Shown: positions 24,724-34,116, numbered from the stretch's first letter. The stretch is DNA of 56,572 nucleotides from JBOGDS01 sp050743075 (GCA_050743075.1 JBOGDS010000017.1:1-56572), one strand, 5' to 3'. Notes: generated from the sequence alone by a model not told the origin. Program-made: numbers and translations.

Positions 24724-27700
24724 ATGCTATCTCGCTCCGGACGACGGCTCTGTACAGCAGTAGCCAGCGTCGCACTCGTGCTGACGACCGCGAGCGCGGT
24801 CTCAGCGCAGGAAGATCCAGAGCTGACTCTGTCCGGCAGCCACGAGCTGACGGTGGACAACCGCGTCCAGTCCGCCAAGGCGCCATCCAGCGCCTTGGCC
24901 CAGACGGATCCAGAGCTCCTGAACCTGAGCGAGTCCACGCCGACACAGGTGATCGTCAAGCTCGACTACGACGCCGCGGCGAGCTACGCCGGGACCGTTT
25001 CCGGCCTGGATGCGACCAGCCCGTCCGTCACCGGCGTGCCGCTCACGGGCGAGTCGACCGCCGAGCAGGCCTACGACGACTACGCCGCGGAGCAAGAGGC
25101 GGCCTTCGTGGCCGAACTCGAGCGTCGGGTGCCCCAGGCTGACGTGGGCCAGAGCCTGCGCGTCGTCTACGGCGGCATCGCCGCGACCGTCCCGGCCAAC
25201 GCCGTCGAGGACGTGCTGGCGATCCCGGGCGTCGTCGCCGTGCAGAAAGACGCGGCGAACGAGCCTCTGACCGACTCCAGCCCCGAGTTCCTGGGTGCTC
25301 CCACTGTCTACGACGACCTCGGAACGACGGCGAACGCCGGCGAGGGGATCATCTACGGCAACCTCGACACCGGCGTGTGGCCCGAGCACGCCTCGTTCGA
25401 GGACCTCGGGAACCTGCCGCCGCCTCCTGGGCCTGCTCGCGAGTGCGACTTCGGCGACAACCCCCTCACGCCCGAGGACGACCCCTTCGTCTGCCAGAAC
25501 AAGCTGATCGGCGGGCACACGTTCCTCGACGAGTACCTCTCCGACCCCGGCCGGGCCGCCGCCGAGCCGTTCCACAACGCGCGCGACTCGGACGGCCACG
25601 GCACCCACACCGCGTCGACCACGGCCGGCAACATGCTCGATGAGGCACCGGTGTTCGGCGTCGACCAGGGCCCGCTCCACGGCCTGGCGCCCGGCGCGTG
25701 GGTGATGGAGTACAAGGTCTGCGGCATCCAGGGCTGCTTCAGCTCCGACACCTCGGCCGCCGTCGGCCAGGCGATCCTCGACGGCGTCGACGTCATCAAC
25801 TACTCGATCTCCGGCGGCACCAACCCGTTCACCGACCCGACCGAGCTCGCGTTCCTCGACGCCTACGCGGCCGGCGTGTTCGTCGCCGCCTCGGCCGGCA
25901 ACAGCGGCCCCACTGCCGGGACGGCGAACCACCTGTCCCCGTGGGTCACCACGGTCGCGGCGTCCACCCAGACCCGCGAGTTCGCGACGACGCTGACGCT
26001 CAACGCCGACAACGGCGACTCGTTCTCCGTGGACGGCGCGTCCATCACCGCCGGCGCCGGCCCGCTACCGGTCGTGCTGGCCCAGAACGTCCCCGGGTAC
26101 AGCGACCCGTTGTGTGGCGAACTGCCGCCGAGCGCCTCGACGTTCGACGGGATCATCGTCGCCTGCCAGCGCGGCGTTCAGGCCCGGGTGTGGAAGGGCT
26201 TCGTCGTCTCCGAGGGCGGGGGCGAGGGCATGGTCCTCTACAACCCGGCCCAGGCCGACATCGAGACCGACAACCACTGGGTGCCGACCATCCACGTGGC
26301 CGACGGCACCGACTTCGTCGCGTTCATGAACGGCCACACCGGGGTGACAGGGTCGTTCCCAGCCGGTGAGAAGCGCGACGGCGCCGGGGACGTCATGGCC
26401 GCGTTCTCCTCGCGTGGACCCGCCGGGCTGTTCCTGAAGCCCGACGTCACCGCGCCCGGTGTGCAGGTCCTCGCCGGTGCGTCGCCGTTCCCGGCCACGC
26501 CCGACCCGGACGCCGGTGGCGGTCCGCCTGGTGAGCTCTTCCAGGCGATCGCAGGCACCTCGATGTCGTCGCCGCATACGGCGGGTGCCGGCATCCTGCT
26601 TCAGTCGGTGCACCCGGACTGGTCGCCAGGGCAGGTCAAGTCGGCCCTGATGACCACCGCCTGGCAAGACGTCGTCAAGGAGGACTTGACCACGCCGGCC
26701 GACCCGTTCGACTACGGCAGCGGGCGGATCGACCTGAGCGTCGCCGGCGATGCGGCCATCACGTTCGCCGATGACGCCGACGCCTTCTTCGCGCTCGGCA
26801 ACGACCCGGTCAACGCCGTGCACCTCAACATTCCGTCGATCAACGGACAGGTGTCCGGGCAGCTCACGACCACCCGGGTCGCGACCAACACGTTGGACAA
26901 GCAGGTCCGCTACGACGTGACGACCACCGCACCCGGCGGTGCGTCGATCTCCGTATCGCCGTCGAGCTTCCGGATCCCCGCCCACGGGACCCGTGAGCTC
27001 ACAGTCACCATCGAGACGAGCGAGACCTCCGGCACGTTCATCGGCGAGATCGTCCTCACCCCGACCCAGAACGCCACGGTGCCGCTGCACCTGCCGGTGG
27101 TGTACGAGGCGGGTCAGGGAGACGTCAGCCTCACCCAGACGTGCGCCGACGAGACCGTGGAACGACGTGATACCACGACCTGCGACGTCGAAGCGGTCAA
27201 CAACGGGTTCGGCGAAGCCACCGTCGATCTCACCACCACCGTGTCGAGGAACCTGCGGGTCGCGAGCGTCGACGGCGCCGACCAGATCACGCCGCGTAGC
27301 GTCCACCAGGGCCCGGTCACGTTGGCCGGCGCACAGCCGGGCATCCCGTCCGTCGACCCGGGCGCGAGCCCTGCCGGGTACCTCCCGCTTGACGCCTTCG
27401 GGGTCACCCCGATTGCGGTCGGCGACGAGGAGATCGTCAACTTCAGCGGCCCACCGTTCGTCTACAACGGGGAAACGTTCACGACGTTCGGGGTGGACTC
27501 GAACGGGTACGTCGTCGTCGGTGGCGGATCCTCCGAGGACAACGAGTGCTGCAACCTTCCCGACGGGCCCGACCCAGCACGGCCCAACAACATGTTGGCG
27601 CCGTTCTGGACCGACCTGGACGGGACGGGCGCTCCGGGCTTCTTCGTGGCGACGTTGACCGACGGCGTGAACACCTGGATCGTCGTCGAGTTCCGCCTCA

Positions 27701-28050
27701 ACGTCTTCGGCACGACCAGCCTGCGGGTCCTCCAGACCTGGATCGGGATCAACGGTACGCAGGACATCTCGTACGCCTACGACCCGGCCAACCTGCCCGG
27801 AGACCCGTTCGGTCAGCCCTTCCTGGTCGGCGCCGAGAACATCGCCGGCGAGGGCGACATGGAGGCGGTGCTCCCGACCGGCGACCTGAGGGTCACCAGC
27901 ACCGACCCGATACCGGGCGGATCCACCGGCTACCAGGTCGAGGTTCTCGGTGCGACTGTCGGTGACGGGACGGTTCGCACCGTGATGGAGGCGTCGACGG
28001 TCTCCGGCCTCACGGTGGTGACGACTCCGATCGAGGTGGTACCGCGGTAA
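24724..28050 (+). CDS. Secreted S8 subtilisin-like protease with PA domain
   Basis: About 1108 aa. Signal peptide (SGRRLCTAVASVALVL, cut near ASAVSAQ), I9 propeptide about residues 74-177, then the S8 catalytic domain with D216 (NLDTGVWPEH), H293 (DSDGHGTHTAS), the oxyanion N394 (SAGNSGP) and S614 (AGTSMSSPHTAG), numbered from an ATG at 24721. A PA-type insert of about 120 residues lies between N394 and S614. A fibronectin-like region and a long beta-rich C-terminal tail (containing a CC pair) follow, with no LPxTG or membrane anchor. The ATG at 24724 is better spaced from AGGGAGGG than the one at 24721. A strong hairpin follows the stop. Likely self-activated outside the cell; substrate unknown. 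Confidence 0.92.
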   Translation: MLSRSGRRLCTAVASVALVLTTASAVSAQEDPELTLSGSHELTVDNRVQSAKAPSSALAQTDPELLNLSESTPTQVIVKLDYDAAASYAGTVSGLDATSPSVTGVPLTGESTAEQAYDDYAAEQEAAFVAELERRVPQADVGQSLRVVYGGIAATVPANAVEDVLAIPGVVAVQKDAANEPLTDSSPEFLGAPTVYDDLGTTANAGEGIIYGNLDTGVWPEHASFEDLGNLPPPPGPARECDFGDNPLTPEDDPFVCQNKLIGGHTFLDEYLSDPGRAAAEPFHNARDSDGHGTHTASTTAGNMLDEAPVFGVDQGPLHGLAPGAWVMEYKVCGIQGCFSSDTSAAVGQAILDGVDVINYSISGGTNPFTDPTELAFLDAYAAGVFVAASAGNSGPTAGTANHLSPWVTTVAASTQTREFATTLTLNADNGDSFSVDGASITAGAGPLPVVLAQNVPGYSDPLCGELPPSASTFDGIIVACQRGVQARVWKGFVVSEGGGEGMVLYNPAQADIETDNHWVPTIHVADGTDFVAFMNGHTGVTGSFPAGEKRDGAGDVMAAFSSRGPAGLFLKPDVTAPGVQVLAGASPFPATPDPDAGGGPPGELFQAIAGTSMSSPHTAGAGILLQSVHPDWSPGQVKSALMTTAWQDVVKEDLTTPADPFDYGSGRIDLSVAGDAAITFADDADAFFALGNDPVNAVHLNIPSINGQVSGQLTTTRVATNTLDKQVRYDVTTTAPGGASISVSPSSFRIPAHGTRELTVTIETSETSGTFIGEIVLTPTQNATVPLHLPVVYEAGQGDVSLTQTCADETVERRDTTTCDVEAVNNGFGEATVDLTTTVSRNLRVASVDGADQITPRSVHQGPVTLAGAQPGIPSVDPGASPAGYLPLDAFGVTPIAVGDEEIVNFSGPPFVYNGETFTTFGVDSNGYVVVGGGSSEDNECCNLPDGPDPARPNNMLAPFWTDLDGTGAPGFFVATLTDGVNTWIVVEFRLNVFGTTSLRVLQTWIGINGTQDISYAYDPANLPGDPFGQPFLVGAENIAGEGDMEAVLPTGDLRVTSTDPIPGGSTGYQVEVLGATVGDGTVRTVMEASTVSGLTVVTTPIEVVPR

Positions 28051-28064
28051 CCAGGCGGGTGTCC

Positions 28065-28103
28065 CTCGCACCTCGGCGCCGCTGATCGGCGCCGGGGTGC
28101 GAG
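28065..28103. terminator. Hairpin after the S8 protease gene
   Basis: CTCGCACCTCGGCGCC (28065-28080) pairs with 28088-28103 across a 7-base loop, with a G-T wobble as the only imperfection. It stands 14 bases after the stop codon and just before the ABC transporter gene. No T-run follows, but GC-rich hairpins without one are usual ends for high-GC actinobacterial genes. Confidence 0.75.
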
Positions 28104-28112
28104 ACTCGCGCG

Positions 28113-29051
28113 GTGAGCGTCGCGCCCGCTGTCGAGATCGACACGCTGGTCAAGCGTTACGGCCGCACCGTCGCCGTCGATGGGGTGGGCCTCGCCGTCG
28201 AGCGCGCTTCCATCACCGCCCTGCTCGGACCCAACGGCGCCGGCAAGACGACCACCGTCGAGTGCTGTGAGGGCTACCGTCGACCCGACGGCGGCACGGT
28301 GCGTGTGCTGGGGCTGGACCCCTGTCGCGATGGGGCGGCGCTGCGTCCGCGGGTGGGTGTCATGCTCCAGGAAGGCGCCGGCTTGTACCCTGGTGCGCGC
28401 GCCCAGGAACTGCTATCGCACCTCGCGCGGCTGTACGCCAACCCGCTGGTCGTCGACGACCTGGTCGAACGGGTCGGCCTCGGTGGCGTCGCCCGGACCA
28501 CCGTGCGCCGGCTCTCCGGGGGTGAGCGCCAACGACTCGCACTGGCCGCTGCCCTGGTCGGCAGACCGGAGCTGGTCTTCCTCGACGAGCCGACCGCCGG
28601 CCTCGATCCGCACGCCCGCCAGGCGACCTGGCGGCTGATGGACGAACTGCGCCGCGACGGTGTCACGGTCGTGCTGACCACGCACCTGATCGAGGAGGCC
28701 GAGCGGCTCGCCGACCACGTCGTCATCCTCGACCGCGGCCGGCTGGTCGCCGAGGGTGCGCCTGCGGCGATCACCGGTGGATCCGGCGCCTTCGTCGTGT
28801 TCACCGGCCCTCCGCGCCTGGACCTGACCACGCTCCGTGCCGCGTTGCCCGGCGCTGTCACGCTCGATGAGGTCTCCCCGGGCGCCTACCGCATCGAGGG
28901 CCGCATCGAGGGCCGGGTCGATGCCGAGCTCGTCGCGACGGTCACCGCCTGGTGTGCGGCGAACGGCGTTGCTCCGTACGGCCTGCAGGTCGGACGGCGG
29001 ACGCTCGAGGACGTGTTCCTGGAGCTGACCGGACGAGGGCCGGGATCATGA
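28113..29051 (+). CDS. ABC-2 type exporter, ATP-binding protein
   Basis: 312 aa. Walker A is LLGPNGAGKTTTVE, the signature is RRLSGGERQRLALA, Walker B is LVFLDEPTAGLD, and the switch His is in VVLTTHLIEEAERLA. A C-terminal accessory domain of about 90 residues is of the drug/daunorubicin-exporter kind. GTG start at 28113 directly after the hairpin. It pairs with the membrane gene that follows; in many Actinobacteria this pair lies between sufR and ctaA, as here. Cargo unknown. Confidence 0.93.
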   Translation: MSVAPAVEIDTLVKRYGRTVAVDGVGLAVERASITALLGPNGAGKTTTVECCEGYRRPDGGTVRVLGLDPCRDGAALRPRVGVMLQEGAGLYPGARAQELLSHLARLYANPLVVDDLVERVGLGGVARTTVRRLSGGERQRLALAAALVGRPELVFLDEPTAGLDPHARQATWRLMDELRRDGVTVVLTTHLIEEAERLADHVVILDRGRLVAEGAPAAITGGSGAFVVFTGPPRLDLTTLRAALPGAVTLDEVSPGAYRIEGRIEGRVDAELVATVTAWCAANGVAPYGLQVGRRTLEDVFLELTGRGPGS

Positions 29052-29090
29052 CCTTCGTCCCAGCGGCGCGGCGCGGCGCCGCTGCACCGG

Positions 29091-29807
29091 ATGGTGCTCG
29101 CCCAGGCGGCGTTCGAGACGCGGATGTTGCTGCGTAACGGCGAACAACTCCTCCTGACCGCCGTCATCCCGCTCGTCCTGCTTGTCCTCCTGGTGACCGT
29201 TCCGGTCGTGGACACCGGCCCCGGCCGAGCCGTCGACGTCCTGGTGCCCGGCGTGTTCGCCCTGGCGGTGATGTCGACGGCGTTCACGTCGCTGGCGATC
29301 GCCACCGGGTACGAGCGGCGGTACGGCGCGCTGAAACGACTCGGCCCAACGCCGCTTCCCCGGTCCGGCCTGCTCGCGGCCAAGGCGGCGACCGTCCTCG
29401 TCGTCGAGACCGTCCAGATCGCCCTCGTGGGTGGTCTCGGCCTGCTCCTGGGATGGAAGCCGCAGGGCTCGCCCGCGGCTGTCGTCGTCCTGGTGTGCCT
29501 GGCCACGCTGGCGTTCGCCGGGCTGGGCCTGCTCATGGCCGGCACGTTGCGAGCGGAGGCCACCCTGGCCGGCGCGAACCTGGTCTATGTGCTGCTCCTG
29601 GTTGCCGGTGGAGTTGTGGTGCCCATCGACCGCTTTCCCGGCGCAATCCAGCCGGTACTGGCGGCGACGCCGACCGGTGCGCTGACCGAGGGCCTGCGGG
29701 CCGTCCTCGTCGCCGGTGAGAGCATGCCGTGGACCAACGCGGCGGTCCTCGCCGCCTGGACACTGGCCGGGTTCGCCGCCGCCGCCCGGTGGTTCCGTTG
29801 GGAGTGA
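29091..29807 (+). CDS. ABC-2 type exporter, permease
   Basis: 238 aa with about six membrane helices, e.g. LLLTAVIPLVLLVLLVTVPV and LVYVLLLVAGGVVVPIDRFP, plus the loop GYERRYGALKRLGPTPLPRS typical of ABC-2 permeases. The ATG at 29091 has no ribosome site. The ATPase gene stops in the same frame 39 bases upstream, and an ATG at 29048 that overlaps that stop (ATGA) is one base out of frame. Its first codons (MTFVPAARRGAA) look like a natural permease N-terminus, so a one-base shift near 29085 is possible. Works with the ATPase upstream. Confidence 0.85.
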   Translation: MVLAQAAFETRMLLRNGEQLLLTAVIPLVLLVLLVTVPVVDTGPGRAVDVLVPGVFALAVMSTAFTSLAIATGYERRYGALKRLGPTPLPRSGLLAAKAATVLVVETVQIALVGGLGLLLGWKPQGSPAAVVVLVCLATLAFAGLGLLMAGTLRAEATLAGANLVYVLLLVAGGVVVPIDRFPGAIQPVLAATPTGALTEGLRAVLVAGESMPWTNAAVLAAWTLAGFAAAARWFRWE

Positions 29808-29828
29808 CCGCGCTGCCATCGTTGATCC

Positions 29829-30233
29829 ATGACGACCTGGCTGATCCGCACCGGGCTGGCGCTGGTCGTCAACGCGGTCACGCTCGCCGTCGCGGCGGGG
29901 ATCCTGGACCTCTTCACCATCGATGCGGCGCCGTTCGTCGTCGCCGTGGTGATCTTCACCGCGGCAGCTGTCGTCTTCAAGGCCGCTGCGTACGAGTATG
30001 CGGGCAAGTTCGCCACGGGCCTGACGTGGGTTGCCGGGCTCGTAGCGACCTGGCTCGGGCTGCTGGTCACCAACGCGCTGTCCGACGGCATCAGCATCCG
30101 CGGCTTCATGACCTGGGTGTGGGCCACGCTGATCGTGTGGGCCGCCGCCCTGATCTACGACTTCGTCGACGACACACTCATCGAGGCGGTCAGAGGCCGC
30201 CTCGGCGGAGCCACCGAGTCAGCCAGCGGCTAG
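29829..30233 (+). CDS. Small four-helix membrane protein
   Basis: 134 aa, four predicted membrane spans (WLIRTGLALVVNAVTLAVAA; FVVAVVIFTAAAVVFKAAA; LTWVAGLVATWLGLLVTNAL; WVWATLIVWAAALIYDF), of the kind grouped with phage-holin-like or DUF membrane proteins. No catalytic motif. It follows the ABC permease by about 20 bases and may be read with it; its end overlaps the convergent methyltransferase gene by four bases. Function unknown. Confidence 0.75.
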   Translation: MTTWLIRTGLALVVNAVTLAVAAGILDLFTIDAAPFVVAVVIFTAAAVVFKAAAYEYAGKFATGLTWVAGLVATWLGLLVTNALSDGISIRGFMTWVWATLIVWAAALIYDFVDDTLIEAVRGRLGGATESASG

Positions 30234-31047
30234 GGCACGCGTCCGACCACCAGAGGGAAGGTGAACGTTCGCCCGGCGTCGACCTCGAGCATCTTCGCCG
30301 AGCGAACCGACATCGTCCGGACGAACTCGCGATCGCTGGCTGCGGCACACATGTCACTCCAGCGGCGCCAGTGCCGCCATCCGTATCGCTGGTGCTCTGC
30401 TACCTCGACCTCGACCCGACCCGAGAACTCCCAGTGCCGCCGCCACCACTGGGGCGTGTGGAAGCACGCGAAGTCCCATTCCCCGAACGGCTCGAGGTGT
30501 TCCGGCACGGCGTCCAGCTCCTCGACAAGCCCGGGCGCGGCGATCGCCAACCGCCCGCCGGGCCGCAGGAACCTGGTGATGTACCCGATGTAGAGGTCGT
30601 CGGTGCCGAAGTACTGGTAGGCGTCGACGCTGACGACAGCGTCGAAGAACCCGTCCGGGAAGGGCAGGTCGTGCGCCTCGGCCTTCATCGGGTAGACCAC
30701 GTCCTGCAGGCCGCCGGCGCGGATCCGCTCCCAGTTCTCCGTGGGCTCGATCCACAGGTCCGCTGCCCACACCGTCACGCCGAACTCGCGGGCCAGGAAC
30801 ACCGAGGTCATCGCCCGGCCGCAGCCGAGGTCGAGAACCCGCATGCCCGACTCGAGGGGACATGAGCGCTCAGCGACTCGAGCAGCCACAGCGGGTTCGG
30901 ACCCATGCAGTTGTCGATCATCCACTGCGGCTCGTACGTGGCCGAGCGCGGGAACTCGGAGAGCGTCAGCCGTTCACGCAACCACTGCTGGTCGACCGGA
31001 GCCGTAGCCACCCAGCGAGTGTGCCGTGCCGGACGCTCGGCACGCAT
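30230..31047 (-). pseudogene. SAM-dependent methyltransferase gene with a frameshift
   Basis: Two overlapping frames form one protein. From 31047 (or a GTG at 31011) it reads QQWLRERLTLSEFPRSATYE and YEPQWMIDNCMGPNPLWLLE up to LSAHVP. The other frame continues as LESGMRVLDLGCGRAMTSVF (SAM motif I), VVSVDAYQYFGTDDLYIGYI and RFLRPGGRLAIAAPG. The shift falls at a run of four G at 30856-30859 (plus strand); one extra base there would restore a full-length gene of about 260 aa. It is either a real lesion or a homopolymer error. Class I methyltransferase, substrate unknown. Confidence 0.8.
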
Positions 31048-31069
31048 CGGCTTTCCCTACGATGACGCC

Positions 31070-32047
31070 GTGACGGCCACACCGACGCAGTCCACCGACC
31101 CACCTGCGGTCCGGCGGTGGGATCGGCTGCCCGTCCCGTCCGAGCACGTTCTCCGCCGACTGGCGCTCGCGTCGCTCGTCTCCCAGGTGGTGATCGTCGT
31201 CACCGGCGGGGCCGTCCGGCTCACCGGCTCCGGACTCGGGTGCCCGGACTGGCCGCACTGCACGGACGGCTCGCTGGCACCGACCCCTGCGATGGGCCTG
31301 CATGGCGACATCGAGTACGCGAACCGGCTGCTCACGTTCGTCCTGGGAGTCATCGCCGCGGCCACTCTGCTCGCCGTCGTCCGCACGCTGCGGTCCGACC
31401 GGCCGCGTCGGGACCTGCTGGTGCCGGCGACGGTCTTGTTACTCGGCATCCCTGCCCAGGCCGTGATCGGTGGCATCACGGTGCGGACCGATCTCAACCC
31501 GTGGGTCGTGATGCTGCACTTCTTGTGCTCGGCGACCTTGGTGGGGATCGCCACCCTCCTGGTACGGCGCGCCCAGCGGCCCGGCGGTGCTGCACCCGCA
31601 CCGCTCGGATCGCCGTGGCTGCAGCGCCTGGCGCTCGCCACGTTGGTTGCGGCGGCAGCCGTCGTCTACCTGGGCACGGTGGTGACGGCCAGCGGTCCGC
31701 ACGCGGGCGACCCCGACTCCCGGCGGACCGGTCTCGACCTCGCCGCGGTCACCCATCTGCACGCCGACTCGGTCTTCCTGCTGGTGGGGCTCACGGTCGG
31801 GCTCTATGCCGCGGCTCGCGCAGTCGGCTCCCCCGGCCGCCTCGCCCGGGCCGCGGGTGTGCTGCTCGTCGTGGAGCTGGCACAGGGCCTGGTCGGCGCG
31901 ACGCAGTACCGCCTTGAGCTCCCGGAGCTGCTGGTGGGCCTGCACATGCTCGGAGCCGCGCTGATCGTCGTCGCCGCTGTCGACGCCTGGCTCGCCGCGC
32001 GCTGGCTGCCGCCGGTCAGGACGGAGCAGGCGTCCCGATCACCATGA
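31070..32047 (+). CDS. ctaA: Heme A synthase
   Basis: 325 aa, eight membrane helices, oxidises heme O to heme A for aa3-type cytochrome oxidase. His ligands fall in MGLHGDIEYANRLLTF, VVMLHFLCSATLVG, VTHLHADSVFLLVGL and LVGLHMLGAALIVV. An extracellular Cys pair region (GLGCPDWPHC) is typical of the family. The GTG at 31070 is taken as start; codons further upstream are shadow of the methyltransferase gene. Divergent from that gene and convergent with the next; partner of ctaB nearby. Confidence 0.95.
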   Translation: MTATPTQSTDPPAVRRWDRLPVPSEHVLRRLALASLVSQVVIVVTGGAVRLTGSGLGCPDWPHCTDGSLAPTPAMGLHGDIEYANRLLTFVLGVIAAATLLAVVRTLRSDRPRRDLLVPATVLLLGIPAQAVIGGITVRTDLNPWVVMLHFLCSATLVGIATLLVRRAQRPGGAAPAPLGSPWLQRLALATLVAAAAVVYLGTVVTASGPHAGDPDSRRTGLDLAAVTHLHADSVFLLVGLTVGLYAAARAVGSPGRLARAAGVLLVVELAQGLVGATQYRLELPELLVGLHMLGAALIVVAAVDAWLAARWLPPVRTEQASRSP

Positions 32048-32071
32048 CATCACCATCACGTCACCGTCACG

Positions 32072-32728
32072 TCACCAGGACCGGGCCATCCGAGCCCACT
32101 CCTGCCGCCCGGTGCGTAGCCCCCGGCCTGCGGCCGCATCGGTCGGATCGCGCAGCGCTACACGCGCCAGGACGGCGACCACGGCAGCGTCGTCACCCGT
32201 CAGCATCAGGTCGGCCCACGAACCGTCCGGAGCCACGACGACGAGCCGGGCCCCGGACTCACCGACCGTCGTGACATAGCCGTCGACATGTTCGGCCTGC
32301 CCCGTGCCGTGCCTGCGGGCGAACCGCCGCAGGCGACGCGCGGCGGACACGATGCGGGGTGCCAACTGCTCCTGCCGCACCGGCCGGATCGCGCCCGCCA
32401 GTGTCGCCGCCAGCAAGCAAACGCTTCCGACGGCCAATGCCGGTGCACCGGTGAGCACAGCAGCGACGAACCCCAGGAGCAAGGCGGCTGCGACCAGGGC
32501 TCCCCATGGTGGCCCGGCGATCCTGCGACCCTCCGGCACCGCAAGGTCGTGGCGGGACGCTCCCTCTGCCGAGTCGGCCGCGCGCCACACCAGGGCGTCG
32601 GCACCGGTCAGCACCACGCCGATGACGACGACCGTCACGACCGGCGCCGTCGGCCCGCCTGCCGACGCCCAGACCGCCGAGCCCAGCACGACAGCGACGC
32701 CCCCGAGGCCGAGCAGCCGATCCAGCAC
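32072..32728 (-). CDS. Hypothetical membrane protein
   Basis: 218 aa. Two pairs of hydrophobic helices (residues about 5-50 and 75-112) are followed by a basic stretch (RIVSAARRLRRFARRHG) and a soluble tail with a short beta-rich segment (DGYVTTVGESGARLVVVAPD). No recognised family. It sits nine bases downstream of ctaB on the same strand and so may be co-transcribed with it, which hints at a link to respiration but proves nothing. Confidence 0.65.
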   Translation of the reverse strand: MLDRLLGLGGVAVVLGSAVWASAGGPTAPVVTVVVIGVVLTGADALVWRAADSAEGASRHDLAVPEGRRIAGPPWGALVAAALLLGFVAAVLTGAPALAVGSVCLLAATLAGAIRPVRQEQLAPRIVSAARRLRRFARRHGTGQAEHVDGYVTTVGESGARLVVVAPDGSWADLMLTGDDAAVVAVLARVALRDPTDAAAGRGLRTGRQEWARMARSW

Positions 32729-32737
32729 GGCGGCAGC

Positions 32738-33664
32738 CTAGGTGAGGACGAGCACGTCGAGGGCGGCGGCTGCGAAGACCACGGTGAGGTACGTGATCGA
32801 GCCGTGGAACAAGCGCATCGCCCGTAGCCCGGCTCCGGTGTCGTCCACCCTCGCCCGCCGGTAGAGCCGGTGCGCCTCCGCGAGGAACCACCCGCCGGCC
32901 AGGGTCGCCAGCCCTCCGTAGAGCCAGCCCAGGTCTGCGATCCACCACAGCGCCAGTGTCGTCGCGACCATGGCCCACGAGTACGCCAGGATCTGCCGGA
33001 CGACCACGCGTGGGGACGCGACGACGGGAAGCATCGGGACGCCCGCGCGGGCGTAGTCGTCGCGGAACCGCATCGCCAGCGGCCAGTAGTGCGGCGGCGT
33101 CCAGAAGAACACGATCAGAAAGAGCAGTACCGGCGGCCAGGCCAGGCTGCCGGTGACAGCGGACCAGCCGATGAGCGTCGGCAGGCAGCCGGCCACCCCT
33201 CCCCACACGATGTTCTGCGACGTCCGCCGCTTGAGCAGGACGGTGTAGACCACGACGTAGAAGACGTTGGCCGCCACCGTCAGCGCGGCTGCCAGCGGGT
33301 TGACGAAGACGAGCATCAGCGCGACGGCGGCGGCGAGCAGCGTCGCCGCGAACACGGTGCCTGCCCGCGGTGAGACATCCGCCGACGCGACGGGCCGGTG
33401 CCGGGTCCGGCGCATGAGAGCGTCGATGTCCCGCTCGAGCACCTGGTTGAAGGCGTGCGCGCTGCCCGCCGCGAGCGTCCCGCCGGCGAGGGTCGCGGCC
33501 ACGAGCCCCAGCGGCGGCAGGCCACGCTCGGCCAGGACCATGGCCGGCAACGTCGTGACGAGCAGTAGCTCCACGACCCGCAGCTTCATCAGCGAAAAGT
33601 AAGTACCGACGATCCTGCGCAGGGAGGTGGAGTTCGGCGCTGTGCGGGGCTCGACCGCCGTCAC
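32738..33664 (-). CDS. ctaB: Protoheme IX farnesyltransferase (heme O synthase)
   Basis: 308 aa UbiA-family prenyltransferase with about nine membrane helices. The two aspartate-rich regions are NQVLERDIDALMRRTRHRP and RDDYARAGVPMLP. It attaches farnesyl to heme B, giving heme O for CtaA. It is divergent from tkt across a structured 450-base interval, the standard actinobacterial ctaB/tkt arrangement. Confidence 0.96.
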   Translation of the reverse strand: MTAVEPRTAPNSTSLRRIVGTYFSLMKLRVVELLLVTTLPAMVLAERGLPPLGLVAATLAGGTLAAGSAHAFNQVLERDIDALMRRTRHRPVASADVSPRAGTVFAATLLAAAVALMLVFVNPLAAALTVAANVFYVVVYTVLLKRRTSQNIVWGGVAGCLPTLIGWSAVTGSLAWPPVLLFLIVFFWTPPHYWPLAMRFRDDYARAGVPMLPVVASPRVVVRQILAYSWAMVATTLALWWIADLGWLYGGLATLAGGWFLAEAHRLYRRARVDDTGAGLRAMRLFHGSITYLTVVFAAAALDVLVLT

Positions 33665-33731
33665 GACCTACCTTTGGGTCACGCTGGAGCGCAGCCCCAC
33701 CGGGCCGGCGCCGGACGCGGGCGAGTCTAGT

Positions 33732-33776
33732 CGGAGAGTGCCGGCACGGAGCGAAGCGGAGTGCCGGCACTCTCCG
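33732..33776. repeat. 16-bp perfect hairpin in the ctaB-tkt interval
   Basis: CGGAGAGTGCCGGCAC (33732-33747) is exactly complementary to 33761-33776 with a 13-base loop. It lies upstream of both divergent genes, 68 bases from the ctaB start, so it is not placed as an ordinary terminator. It could be a protein-binding site, an RNA hairpin in the ctaB leader, or a palindromic repeat unit. Confidence 0.7.
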
Positions 33777-33862
33777 AGCCGGTGAACGTCATACACCCGG
33801 CAACCGGCCTGACCCGGGCGATCGTCGCCCGGTCCGACCCCGGGCCGAGCTCGCTGCCTGTA

Positions 33863-33938
33863 CCGGACCTCGCTGTCTGGACCGGCGAAAGTCGGCCGGG
33901 ATCGCGGTCGCGGCGACCGTACGGCCAGCGAGGTCCGG
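33863..33938. other. Nested inverted repeats upstream of tkt
   Basis: CCGGACCTCGCTG (33863-33875) pairs perfectly with 33926-33938. Inside it, CGGTCG/CGACCG (33905-33910 and 33914-33919) form a second hairpin. Downstream at 33962-33981 is GGAGGAGG followed by ATG ACG CGG TGA (33979-33990), a ribosome site with a three-codon frame. The region between ctaB (33664) and tkt (34117) holds no convincing longer gene. A structured leader RNA for tkt is possible; it matches no riboswitch class I recognise. Confidence 0.45.
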
Positions 33939-34116
33939 GCCTGTCGGCTCCGGCGGTGTGCACCGGAGGAGGCACACGATGACGCGGTGACCCGGCATCG
34001 CAGCTGTCGCGGAGTTGGCCGCGCGGGCGCCGGGCCGGGATGGGTAGGCTCGGCACGGCGCTTGATCACGCCCGACACCGCCGTTGCGCTGGCGACTCGA
34101 GAGGAGCACGAACCCG

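Noticed and set aside
26065..28071. A 668-codon minus-strand frame across the S8 protease
   Set aside because: The plus-strand protease has signal peptide, propeptide and catalytic triad; the antisense frame has no recognisable domain.
29048..29137. A small gene starting at the ATGA overlap after the ABC ATPase
   Set aside because: Its 29 codons look like the displaced N-terminus of the permease and then run out of frame; no independent support.
32040..32075. Short CACGTCACC-type tandem pattern between ctaA and the next gene
   Set aside because: Only a few imperfect units that include codons of the flanking genes; too short for a CRISPR array or a meaningful repeat.
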